A stretch of 64,000 nt of DNA from UBA6115 sp040776985 (GTDB taxonomy: Bacteria > Bacillota > Clostridia > Christensenellales > Aristaeellaceae): the NCBI GenBank assembly GCA_040776985.1, contig JAXGZL010000002.1:434001-498000 (forward strand). Direction: 5' to 3'. The notes beneath the pieces were generated by a model, which saw only the letters and a program-made list of their open reading frames with translations, did no database searches and was not told the origin of the DNA. This document shows, in pieces, positions 41,067 to 49,062 of this stretch. Each line of letters opens with the position of its first letter. The stretch's first letter is position 1. A program made the position numbers and the translations under genes.

Positions 41067-42242
41067 TTATCCTTCATTGATGGCGCTGGCCAGGCGCTTA
41101 AGGCCTTCTTCCAGCTGGGCGCGGGGACAGCCATAGTTGACCCGCATGAAGCCGTCCCCGGCGCTCTCCCCAAAGAAGTGCCCATTGGTGAGGGCGATTT
41201 TGTGTTTTTTAAGCCGGGCTTCAATTTCGCTGTGGCTCAGGCCATAGGGGCGCAGGTCCACCCAGGCCAGGTAGGTGGCTTCCATGGGGGAAACAAAGGC
41301 CTTTGGTAAAAGCTTCGCCAGGGTTTCCTTGAGGAAATCCCGGTTGTCCGCAAGATAGGCCATCAGGGCATCCAGCCAGTCATCACACTGGGTGTAGGCC
41401 GCCCGGGTGGCCGTGAGGGCAAAGATGTTGCCGGATTCGGCGCCGCTTCTCATCAAGAAGCGCTCAAGCAAAGCCAGGGTGTCAGGGCAGCGGCACACAG
41501 CGGTGGACTGCTTAAGCCCCGCGATGTTGAAGGTTTTGCTGGCGGCGGCCAGGGAAACGGTGTCGGGACTCACCTCCGGCAGGGACAGGATGGGGATGAA
41601 GCGCCTGGGCGCAAACACGAAATCCGCGTGGATCTCATCAGACACCAGTTTGGCCCGGTAGCGCTTGAGCAGCAGCACCAGGGCCCGCAGCTCCTCCTGG
41701 GACCAGGCGCGGCTGACCGGGTTATGGGGATTGCACAGGATCATCAGCCGGGCGCCTGCCTGCAGGTGCCGCTCCACCGCGGTGAAATCCATGGTGTAGC
41801 GGCCTTCCCCGTCATTTGTCAGCGGCGCTTCCAGCACCCTCCGCCCGCTGTCCACAATGGCGCTGAAAAAAGGACCATACACAGGGGACTGGATGATCAC
41901 CCCGTCGCCTGGCTGGGTGAGGGTGGCCACGCTGGCCCTGAGGCCGGACACCACGCTTGGCAGCATCAGGGTTTCCTCCGGCTTGATGTGAAGGCCGTGC
42001 CGGCGGGCCCAGAAATTGGCGAAAGCCTGGGCGTCCTCATTGTCCACGCAGGTATAGCCGTAGTTGGCATGGCGGGCGCGCTCAATCAGCGCGTCGCTGA
42101 TGGCCTTGGCGCAGGGGAAGTCCATGTCCGCCACCCAAAGGGGCAGGGTATCCGCTGTCATCAGATCCCTGGCCTCCCATTTGACGGACTTGGTGCCCTT
42201 CCGGTCAATGCCCTGGTCAAAAAATGCATGGTCATATGTCAT
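41067..42242 (-). CDS. PLP-dependent aminotransferase/C-S lyase (PatB/MalY type)
   Basis: 391 residues from the ATG at 42242. The fold type I features include LPLWVADMDFP at the N-terminus, the NPHNPVSRAW segment, and the PLP lysine in AAASKTFNIAG (Lys 236). The family includes cystathionine beta-lyases (PatB, MalY). It overlaps the methyltransferase gene by 11 bp and lies before pepV, consistent with amino acid turnover, though substrate specificity is not readable. Confidence 0.9.
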   Translation of the reverse strand: MTYDHAFFDQGIDRKGTKSVKWEARDLMTADTLPLWVADMDFPCAKAISDALIERARHANYGYTCVDNEDAQAFANFWARRHGLHIKPEETLMLPSVVSGLRASVATLTQPGDGVIIQSPVYGPFFSAIVDSGRRVLEAPLTNDGEGRYTMDFTAVERHLQAGARLMILCNPHNPVSRAWSQEELRALVLLLKRYRAKLVSDEIHADFVFAPRRFIPILSLPEVSPDTVSLAAASKTFNIAGLKQSTAVCRCPDTLALLERFLMRSGAESGNIFALTATRAAYTQCDDWLDALMAYLADNRDFLKETLAKLLPKAFVSPMEATYLAWVDLRPYGLSHSEIEARLKKHKIALTNGHFFGESAGDGFMRVNYGCPRAQLEEGLKRLASAINEG

Positions 42243-42840
42243 CGTTTTTATCACCCCCGCAGAAGTATACATGATAGCCCTTGCGCCTGCAATGAAGGCT
42301 GACGCCGGGAAAAAGAGTTTCCAGAAAACGTTTGGCGGATGGGGCGCCCTGCTGCTTGCGGATCACCACCGCCAGGGTGCCGTCAGGGTTCAGCCGCGCG
42401 GCGCTTTCCCGGAACAGGCGGTACACCGTCTCCTTCCCAGCCCGGATGGGCGGGTTCAGCAGGATCCAGTCAAAGGTCTGATTAAGGCCTGACAGCCCGT
42501 CCTGGCAGAGCACCTGGGCGTTGACGCCGTTAAGCCTGGCATTTGAGGCGGCCAGTTCACAGGCCCTGCTGTTGACATCCAGCATCGTCACCCGGCAGGC
42601 AGGGCACAGCTTTGCCAGAATAACCCCCACAGCGCCCCAGCCGCAGCCCAGATCCAGCACATCGCCTGAGATCTCATCCAGCACCGCCCCAAGGAGCAGG
42701 GCGCTGCCCTCATCCAGCCCGTCCCGGGAGAAAACCCCGCTGTCGGTCTGGAAAGGGAAGGTCTGCCCTTCAAAGGGCACCGTTAGATCCCTTAAGGCGT
42801 GCTCCGTTCCCGGTTCCGGGGAGAAATAATGCTCACTCAA
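42232..42840 (-). CDS. RsmC-like class I methyltransferase
   Basis: 202 residues. The SAM motif DLGCGWGA (63-70) and NPP motif LLNPP (127-131) followed by IRAGK match the C-terminal catalytic half of RsmC (16S rRNA m2G1207), as does the start with YFSPEPGTEHAL. Firmicute homologues are single-domain like this one. It overlaps the pseudouridine synthase upstream by 8 bp. Target likely rRNA, unproven. Confidence 0.88.
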   Translation of the reverse strand: MSEHYFSPEPGTEHALRDLTVPFEGQTFPFQTDSGVFSRDGLDEGSALLLGAVLDEISGDVLDLGCGWGAVGVILAKLCPACRVTMLDVNSRACELAASNARLNGVNAQVLCQDGLSGLNQTFDWILLNPPIRAGKETVYRLFRESAARLNPDGTLAVVIRKQQGAPSAKRFLETLFPGVSLHCRRKGYHVYFCGGDKNDDI

Positions 42841-43552
42841 GCCCGGCTGCCTCCTTCAAGTTTTTTATCTCTTTCTCCGTCAGTTCCCGCCAGCTGCCGG
42901 CTTCAAGATCATTGTCCAGCCGCAGCGGGCCAAAGGCCAGGCGGTGCAGGCTAATCACCTCGTGTCCCAGGGCCTGGAACATGCGCCGTACCTGGCGGTT
43001 TTTCCCTTCCGTCAGGCGCACTAGGGCCTCGCTGCCATCATCGCCCGTGCGCAGGATCATCAGATCCGCGGGTTTGGCGGTAAAGTCCTTCAGCTCAATC
43101 CCCTGCCGGAAGGCGTCCTGCGCCCTCTCATCCAGCCGTCCCGACACCTTGACCTGATATTCCTTTTCCACCTCCCGCTGGGGGGAGAGCAGACGGTGGG
43201 CCAGTTCCCCGTCGGTGCTTAAAAAAAGCAGGCCGGAGCTGTCCTTGTCAAGACGCCCGGCAGGCATGCAGCGCAGCTTGATGAAACGGGGCGGCAGCAG
43301 GTCCATAATGGTGGGCTGCCGGCTGTCCCTGGCCGCGGTGAGCAGGCCCACCGGCTTATGCAGCATGATGTGGAGGTCCAGCCTGCTGTCAAGCGGCTGC
43401 CCCTCAAGACTGAGGGGGCTGCCCTCCGCCACCTGGCAGGCGGGGTCAGCGCAAAGCGCCCTATGAACAGAAACCAGGCCGCTTCTGATCAGCTTCCTGG
43501 CTTCGCTGCGGCTGATGCCGGCCGCCTGGCTTAAAAGCTTGTCAAGCCGCAT
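42833..43552 (-). CDS. RsuA/RluB-family rRNA pseudouridine synthase
   Basis: 239 residues. The N-terminal S4 RNA-binding domain (MRLDKLLSQAAGISRSEARKLIRSG) precedes the catalytic domain with GRLDKDSSGLLFLS, where Asp 102 is the nucleophile. Members modify uridine 516 of 16S rRNA or 2605 of 23S rRNA; which one cannot be told. It overlaps the membrane-protein gene upstream by 11 bp and the methyltransferase downstream. Confidence 0.9.
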   Translation of the reverse strand: MRLDKLLSQAAGISRSEARKLIRSGLVSVHRALCADPACQVAEGSPLSLEGQPLDSRLDLHIMLHKPVGLLTAARDSRQPTIMDLLPPRFIKLRCMPAGRLDKDSSGLLFLSTDGELAHRLLSPQREVEKEYQVKVSGRLDERAQDAFRQGIELKDFTAKPADLMILRTGDDGSEALVRLTEGKNRQVRRMFQALGHEVISLHRLAFGPLRLDNDLEAGSWRELTEKEIKNLKEAAGLE

Positions 43553-44423
43553 CGTCCACCGTGCACAGCATCAGCTTGCGCAGGGCCATCAGCGGCAGAT
43601 AGAGCACCACCAGGACAATCAGCAGCTGATAGTAGGCGGCTGAGGACAGGTCCATGTTGAAAATGGCGGGCAGCAGGGCGAGGATCTTTTCAAAAACGCT
43701 GCCTGTCAGATCCTGGGTGAGGTTCAGCCCCACCACCGCGCCAAAGGCCAGGGCGCTGGGCAGCCACAAAAGGAAGTTGATCAGGCTGACGGGCCTGGCC
43801 TGCCTGCGCAGCTCACGGCTTCTGCGCCAGGAGGGACGGATGCCCCGCTCCAGAACCGGTTGGCCTTCAAACAAGAGGCTGCGCCGCCAGCCGCACAGGG
43901 CGATCAGGAAGGCGGCCAGGCCAATCAGGATCAGGATGGCGGTACCCTCAGAGAAGCTGCCGCCAACCAGCATTCCCAGGTCCAGGATCAGCAGAGGAAG
44001 CCGGGTCAGGTCCGCAATGCGCATATAATAGTAATACAGCACCACAAAGGCGATCAGGGGCAGCAGAAAGGGCAGGGAGCGGATCAGCCGGGTCAAGCCC
44101 GCTGCCAGCCAGGTTTTGTAGTTGGAGAAGGTGATGTGGCTGTCCCGCTCTTTCCCCAGACAGGCGCTCAGCTGCGCGCGGTATTGATAGCGGAAAGGCA
44201 TGGCGATCAGCAGATACAGGGGGAGGGAGGCCAGCAGGGCCACCGCGATGGCGTGGTCCGGATTAACCTTGAAGAATTTGCCGGTGACAGCGGCAATAAT
44301 CAGCGGTGAAAAAGCGGCCGCCCGCAGCAGCAGGTGACCCATGCTCAGCAGGATGATGCCGGGGAAATGCTTGAAATAAACCTTGCTTGTCTGGTTGAAA
44401 ACGCCTTGTTGAAGAAGTTCCAT
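43542..44423 (-). CDS. Polytopic membrane protein of unknown function
   Basis: 293 residues from the ATG at 44423, which has AAGGAGGG upstream (the codon at 44453 has none). About six hydrophobic segments alternate with basic loops such as CGWRRSLLFEGQPVLERGIRPSWRRSRELRRQ. The layout is reminiscent of DUF975-type membrane proteins, but no signature confirms it. First gene of a run through pseudouridine synthase, methyltransferase, PatB-like enzyme, PepV and DUF1667, each overlapping or nearly touching the next. Confidence 0.75.
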   Translation of the reverse strand: MELLQQGVFNQTSKVYFKHFPGIILLSMGHLLLRAAAFSPLIIAAVTGKFFKVNPDHAIAVALLASLPLYLLIAMPFRYQYRAQLSACLGKERDSHITFSNYKTWLAAGLTRLIRSLPFLLPLIAFVVLYYYYMRIADLTRLPLLILDLGMLVGGSFSEGTAILILIGLAAFLIALCGWRRSLLFEGQPVLERGIRPSWRRSRELRRQARPVSLINFLLWLPSALAFGAVVGLNLTQDLTGSVFEKILALLPAIFNMDLSSAAYYQLLIVLVVLYLPLMALRKLMLCTVDDAA

Positions 44424-44493
44424 AAGCCCTCCTTGGGATGAAATCCGGCTCAAGTATAAAGGAGCAGGCGCACAGATTCAAGAAAGATCGGAG

Positions 44494-47322
44494 TTATTTG
44501 ATGCCGGCCAGCTTCAGATACTGCCCGGTGTAGCTGGCCTTCACTTTGGTGATCTCCTCCGGCCGGCCCTGGGCCACAATCCTGCCGCCCTTGTCGCCGC
44601 CCTCCGGCCCCAGGTCAATGATGTAGTCCGCGGTTTTCAGCACCTCCAGGTTGTGTTCAATCACCAGGACGGAGTTGCCCGCGTCAGTGAGTTTTTGCAG
44701 CACCTTGATCAGCCTTGACACGTCATCAATGTGAAGCCCGGTGGTGGGCTCATCCAGCAGGATGATGGTGCGGCCTGTTGCCCTGCGGCTAAGCTCCGTC
44801 GCCAGCTTCACCCGCTGGGCCTCGCCGCCTGACAGGGTGGTGGAGGGCTGGCCCAGTCTGACATAGCCTAGGCCCACCTCGTGCAGGGTTTTCAGCTTTT
44901 GTTTGATTTTCACATGGTGCTCAAAGAACCTCAGCGCTTCCTCCACTGTCATGTCCAGCACATCGGCGATGGTCTTGCCCCGGTATTTCACCTGCAGGGT
45001 TTCATGGTTGTAGCGCTTGCCCTTGCAGACCTCGCAGGGCACAAAGATGTCCGCCAGGAAGTGCATTTCAATTTTGAGCAGACCGTCCCCTTTGCAGGCC
45101 TCGCAGCGCCCGCCCTTCACATTGAAGGAAAACCGTCCGTTGTTGTAGCCCCTGGCCTTGGCCTCGTTGGTCTGGGCGAAGGTGGCGCGGATCAGGTCGA
45201 ACAGGCCGGTGTAGGTGGCGGGGTTGCTGCGGGGGGTGCGGCCGATGGGGGACTGGTCAATGTTGATGATCTTGTCCAGCGCCTCCGCCCCGGCAATGCT
45301 GTCATGGAGGCCGGGGTAGGTGGAAGCCCGGTTCAGGTCACGGGCCAGGGCGTTGTAGAGGATCTCATTCACCAGGCTGCTTTTGCCGGAGCCGGAGACT
45401 CCGGACACACAGCAGAACACCCCCAGGGGGAAGGACACGTCAATGCCCTTCAGGTTGTGCGCCCTGGCGCCCTTCACCGTCAGCCAGCCGGCGGCCTCCC
45501 GCCGCTTTTTGGGGATGGGGATGTGCTTGCGTCCAGCCAGATAATCCCCGGTGACGGACTGGGGGGCATCCATCAGATCCTGCACGCTGCCCTGGGCCAC
45601 CACCTGGCCGCCCATCTCTCCGGCGCCAGGCCCGATGTCCACCAGGTAGTCCGCGGCCCTGAGGGTGTCCTCGTCATGCTCCACCACAATCAGGGTGTTG
45701 CCCAGGTCCCGGAGGCTTTTCAGGGTGTTCAGCAGCCGGTTGTTGTCCCGCTGGTGCAGGCCGATGGAGGGCTCGTCCAGAATGTAAAGCACCCCCACCA
45801 GGCCGGTGCCAATCTGGGTGGCCAGGCGGATGCGCTGGGCTTCGCCGCCTGACAGGGTGGAGGCTGCCCGGGAAAGGCTTAGATAATCCAGCCCCACATC
45901 GCACAAAAAGCGCATGCGGACGTTGATTTCGTTCAGAATCTGTTGGGCGATGCGGCGGTGGGTGTCGCTGAGCGCCAGGGAAGACAGGAAGGCCCGCCCG
46001 TCGGTCAGGGTCATGTCGCTGAGATCGGACAGGTTCATGCCGCCCACGGTGACAGCCAGCGCCTCGGGCTTGAGCCTTTTGCCCTGACAGGCGGGGCAGG
46101 GGTCCTCCCGCATGAACTGCTCGTACATGGCCTTGGCGGTGTCGCTGGTGGTCTCCTGATAGCGGCGCATCAGGGTGGGGATGATGCCCTCATAGGTGAT
46201 TTTATAGGTGCCCTCCCCGTTGATGGAGGTGAAGCGGATGGGAATCCGCACCCCCTTGGAGCCATAGAGGATGATGTCCAGGATTTTCCTGGGCAGCTCC
46301 GCCACCGGGGTATCCATGCTGAAATGGTAATGCTCGCTCAGCCCCACAAACATCATGTGGGAGGTGCTGCGCTCGTCCCCGCTGCTGTTCCAGCCCATGG
46401 CGTTGACGGCGCCCTCGTTCAGGGATTTTCCCATGTCCGGGATCACCATGTCGGCGGTGATGTTGCGCACCGAGCCAAGGCCGGAGCACTCCGGGCAGGC
46501 GCCATAAGGGGAGTTGAAGGAGAACATCCTGGGGGTGAGTTCCTCGATGTTGATGCCGCACTCGGGGCAGGCATAGTTTTGGGAGAACATCATGCGCTCC
46601 CCCTCCGGCATGATCTGCACCGCCATCAGCCCGCCGGATTCCCGCAGGGCGGTTTCGATGGAGTCGCTCAGGCGCCGGGCCATGTCCTCCCGTTTAATGA
46701 TCCGGTCAATGACCAGGTCAATGTCGTGCTTCTTTTTCTTGTCAAGAACGGGCGTGTCATCCAGGTCGTGAACTGTGCCGTCTATCATCACCCGGACAAA
46801 GCCGGCCTTGGCCGCGTCCTCCAGCAGCTTTCTGTGCTCGCCCTTCCGGGCCCTGACCACCGGGGACAGAATCATGAGCCGCGTATCATCCGGCATCGCC
46901 ATGATGGCGTCCACCATCTGATCCACCGTCTGCTGGCGGATCTCCTTGCCGCACTGGGGGCAATGGGGGATGCCCACCCGGGCGTACAGCAGGCGTAGAT
47001 AGTCATGGATTTCCGTCACCGTGCCCACGGTGGAACGGGGGTTGTGGCCGGTTGACTTCTGGTCGATGGAAATGGCGGGGGAGAGGCCCTCAATGGCGTC
47101 CACATCCGGCTTTTCCATCTGGCCCAAAAACTGGCGGGCGTAGCTGGACAGGCTTTCCACATAGCGGCGCTGGCCTTCGGCAAAAATGGTGTCAAAAGCC
47201 AGAGAGGACTTGCCGGAGCCGGACAGCCCGGTGAAAACAATCAGTTTGTTGCGGGGCAGGGTGAGGCTGATGTTCTTCAGGTTGTGTTCCCGTGCGCCTC
47301 TTACAATCAATGCGTCTTGCAT
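44494..47322 (-). CDS. uvrA: Excinuclease ABC subunit A
   Basis: 942 residues from the ATG at 47322 (GGAGAT upstream), normal UvrA length. Two ABC modules are visible: Walker A GLSGSGKS at 32-39 and GVSGSGKSS later, with signatures LSGGEAQRI and LSGGEAQRV. Zinc-finger cysteine sets appear, including CPACQGKR and CEACKGDG. UvrA finds bulky DNA damage and loads UvrB. A LexA-like sequence lies in its promoter, as expected for an SOS gene. Confidence 0.97.
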   Translation of the reverse strand: MQDALIVRGAREHNLKNISLTLPRNKLIVFTGLSGSGKSSLAFDTIFAEGQRRYVESLSSYARQFLGQMEKPDVDAIEGLSPAISIDQKSTGHNPRSTVGTVTEIHDYLRLLYARVGIPHCPQCGKEIRQQTVDQMVDAIMAMPDDTRLMILSPVVRARKGEHRKLLEDAAKAGFVRVMIDGTVHDLDDTPVLDKKKKHDIDLVIDRIIKREDMARRLSDSIETALRESGGLMAVQIMPEGERMMFSQNYACPECGINIEELTPRMFSFNSPYGACPECSGLGSVRNITADMVIPDMGKSLNEGAVNAMGWNSSGDERSTSHMMFVGLSEHYHFSMDTPVAELPRKILDIILYGSKGVRIPIRFTSINGEGTYKITYEGIIPTLMRRYQETTSDTAKAMYEQFMREDPCPACQGKRLKPEALAVTVGGMNLSDLSDMTLTDGRAFLSSLALSDTHRRIAQQILNEINVRMRFLCDVGLDYLSLSRAASTLSGGEAQRIRLATQIGTGLVGVLYILDEPSIGLHQRDNNRLLNTLKSLRDLGNTLIVVEHDEDTLRAADYLVDIGPGAGEMGGQVVAQGSVQDLMDAPQSVTGDYLAGRKHIPIPKKRREAAGWLTVKGARAHNLKGIDVSFPLGVFCCVSGVSGSGKSSLVNEILYNALARDLNRASTYPGLHDSIAGAEALDKIINIDQSPIGRTPRSNPATYTGLFDLIRATFAQTNEAKARGYNNGRFSFNVKGGRCEACKGDGLLKIEMHFLADIFVPCEVCKGKRYNHETLQVKYRGKTIADVLDMTVEEALRFFEHHVKIKQKLKTLHEVGLGYVRLGQPSTTLSGGEAQRVKLATELSRRATGRTIILLDEPTTGLHIDDVSRLIKVLQKLTDAGNSVLVIEHNLEVLKTADYIIDLGPEGGDKGGRIVAQGRPEEITKVKASYTGQYLKLAGIK

Positions 47323-47350
47323 ACCATCTCCTTGGGGATTTACCCAGGAA

Positions 47351-47379
47351 AGAGTAGCACATTTGTTCCCCTGACACAA
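47351..47379 (-). promoter_or_regulatory. uvrA promoter with LexA-like box
   Basis: Minus strand TTGTGT (47379-47374), 17 bp, TACTCT (47356-47351). Within the spacer GGAACAAATGTGCT (47369-47356) matches most positions of the Firmicute LexA box CGAACRNRYGTTYC, differing at three. Confidence 0.45.
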
Positions 47380-47426
47380 GATGAGCCATGCTTTCAGAGG
47401 AAAGCAGAAAAAGTTCAGGAATCCGC

Positions 47427-47455
47427 TTGACAGCGTTTTTTGGCTGTGGTAATCT
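47427..47455 (+). promoter_or_regulatory. Sigma-A promoter for the uracil/xanthine permease
   Basis: TTGACA (47427-47432), 17 bp, TAATCT (47450-47455). Transcription should begin near 47462, leaving a leader of about 130 bases. Confidence 0.75.
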
Positions 47456-47494
47456 GCGCCAGGTGCTTAAGGGAACAGCCTCAAGGAGGATGGG

Positions 47495-47560
47495 ATGACA
47501 AGGACCGATTGGGTAAAAACCGCAGGAGATGCAGCCAAGGGGCTGTTTTTTTTATCCTGA
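47495..47560 (+). CDS. Putative leader peptide overlapping the permease attenuator
   Basis: A 21-residue frame (MTRTDWVKTAGDAAKGLFFLS) starts at ATG 47495, five bases after AGGAGG, and stops at TGA 47558-47560. Its codons run through the terminator stem and the eight-T tract. Translation would therefore compete with hairpin formation, as in pyrimidine-responsive leader peptides such as pyrL of enterobacteria. Assigned from position and ribosome site only. Confidence 0.5.
   Translation: MTRTDWVKTAGDAAKGLFFLS
47531..47553 (+). terminator. Intrinsic terminator/attenuator in the permease leader
   Basis: GCAGCC (47531-47536), loop AAGG, GGCTGT (47541-47546), with the T-tract 47546-47553 following the stem. 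An upstream AACAGCC (47474-47480) can pair with the same GGCTGTT instead, giving two exclusive structures. Confidence 0.65.
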
Positions 47561-47590
47561 GCGCCAAATCGCAATAAAGGAGAGCAGACC

Positions 47591-48997
47591 ATGACCGATC
47601 AGAAACACAACCACAGCTACCTGCCCGATGAACGCCCAGCCTTGGGGAAACTGCTGCTGTATGCCCTGCAGCAGGTGATTGTCATGTTCCCGGCAACCGT
47701 GGCGGTTGCGCTGATCACAGGCTTCCAGGTATCCACCACCATTTTCGCCTCCGGCCTGGCAACGGTCTGCTTCATCCTGATCACTGGGAAAAAGATTCCC
47801 ATGTACTATGGCTCCTCCTTCGCCTACCTGACGGCCATTGCCAGCATGGTGGCGGCGGAGGGAACGGCAGACCAGCTGGCCGCCTTCAACTTAACCCGGG
47901 TGCTGCCGCCTGAGCTGATCTCCTCCGCCCAGTTCGGCATCATCTTTTCAGGGCTCATCTCCATCATCGCCGGCCTCCTGGTGCGCTGGGGCGGCCGGGA
48001 AAAGGTGGAGAAGATCCTGCCCGCCACCGTCACCGGCCCTGTGGCCATGATCATCGGCCTCACCCTGGCGGCCAACGCCATCAAGGACGCGGCGCCTCAG
48101 GTGCTGGCGGATGGCAGCACCCAGCCCCAGATTGTCTGGATCATCTCCCTGGTGACGCTGGTGTCCACGGTGCTGTATTCCCGGAAACTGAAGGGCTTTA
48201 TGGGGCAGCTGCCCCTGCTTCTGGGCGCGGCCACCGGCTGCCTGACCGCGGTTGTGATCTATCTGGTGGATGGTGGCAACTTCTTCCGCACCATTCCCCA
48301 GGAGGCGCTGGACGCCTCTGTCTGGAAGATGGGGGACGGCGGCATCTTTGCCCTGCCGGCCTTCACCCTGCCCCGGGTGTCCTGGGCGGCGGTGGCGGCC
48401 ATCATGCCCATCGCTATCGCCACCATCCCGGAATCCACCGCCCATATCTACCAGCTTGACATCTATGTGAACGACGCGGCCAGGAAAAAGGGCAAGCCCC
48501 ACTATGACATCGCCTCCATGCTGGATAAAAACCTGATCGGGGACGGCCTGTGCGATATGATTTCAGGCGCAGTGGGCGGGCCTGCCGGCACCAACTATGG
48601 CGAGAACATCTCCACCATGGCCATCACCCGGGTTTTCTCCGTGCCGGTGATGTTTGCAGCCGGCCTCCTGGCCATGGTCATCTCCTGCTTCACCCCCCTG
48701 ATTAAGGGCATCTATGGCATCCCCCTGGCGGTGATCGGCGGGCTTGAGATCTATCTCTTTGGCGCCATCGCGGCCCAGGGCATCGCCATTATGATTGACA
48801 AGGGCGTCAGCATGTTTGATTCAAGGAACATTGCGGTGATCGCGGTGATTATGACCTTTGGCCTGGGCGTCACCTACGGCTTTGGCGGCAACATCGGCTT
48901 CTTCGGCCTGAATGTGCCCGCCATCGCCGGCGCCGCCATCCTGGGCATCCTGCTGAACCTGATCCTGGGGATTGGGGAGCACAAACAGCCTGCGTAA
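47591..48997 (+). CDS. uraA: Uracil/xanthine permease (NCS2 family)
   Basis: 468 residues with about 12-14 membrane segments. Family landmarks include the GSSFAYLTAI segment in TM3, PATVTGPVAMIIGLTLA, the substrate-site stretch AIMPIAIATIPESTAHI, and GGPAGTNYGENISTMAITRV. NCS2 members import uracil or xanthine with protons; the ESTAHI glutamate region resembles UraA-type uracil transporters. It has a ribosome site GGAGAG and is transcribed alone, ending at a strong bidirectional terminator. The leader contains an attenuator. Confidence 0.92.
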   Translation: MTDQKHNHSYLPDERPALGKLLLYALQQVIVMFPATVAVALITGFQVSTTIFASGLATVCFILITGKKIPMYYGSSFAYLTAIASMVAAEGTADQLAAFNLTRVLPPELISSAQFGIIFSGLISIIAGLLVRWGGREKVEKILPATVTGPVAMIIGLTLAANAIKDAAPQVLADGSTQPQIVWIISLVTLVSTVLYSRKLKGFMGQLPLLLGAATGCLTAVVIYLVDGGNFFRTIPQEALDASVWKMGDGGIFALPAFTLPRVSWAAVAAIMPIAIATIPESTAHIYQLDIYVNDAARKKGKPHYDIASMLDKNLIGDGLCDMISGAVGGPAGTNYGENISTMAITRVFSVPVMFAAGLLAMVISCFTPLIKGIYGIPLAVIGGLEIYLFGAIAAQGIAIMIDKGVSMFDSRNIAVIAVIMTFGLGVTYGFGGNIGFFGLNVPAIAGAAILGILLNLILGIGEHKQPA

Positions 48998-49013
48998 AAG
49001 TAACAGGAAAAAA

Positions 49014-49054
49014 AGAAAAACGCCGGAGAAGGATACGCTTCCCCGGCGTTTTTC
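49014..49054. terminator. Bidirectional terminator between uraA and mfd
   Basis: AAAAACGCCGG-GAAG pairs with CTTC-CCGGCGTTTTT around a short loop, with T-runs on both strands. Confidence 0.92.
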
Positions 49055-49062
49055 TGTGTTGA

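Noticed and set aside
47462..47590. Purine riboswitch, PyrR-binding loop or ykkC-type riboswitch in the permease leader
   Set aside because: I could not find the conserved core sequences of these classes; only partial, unconvincing resemblance was seen.
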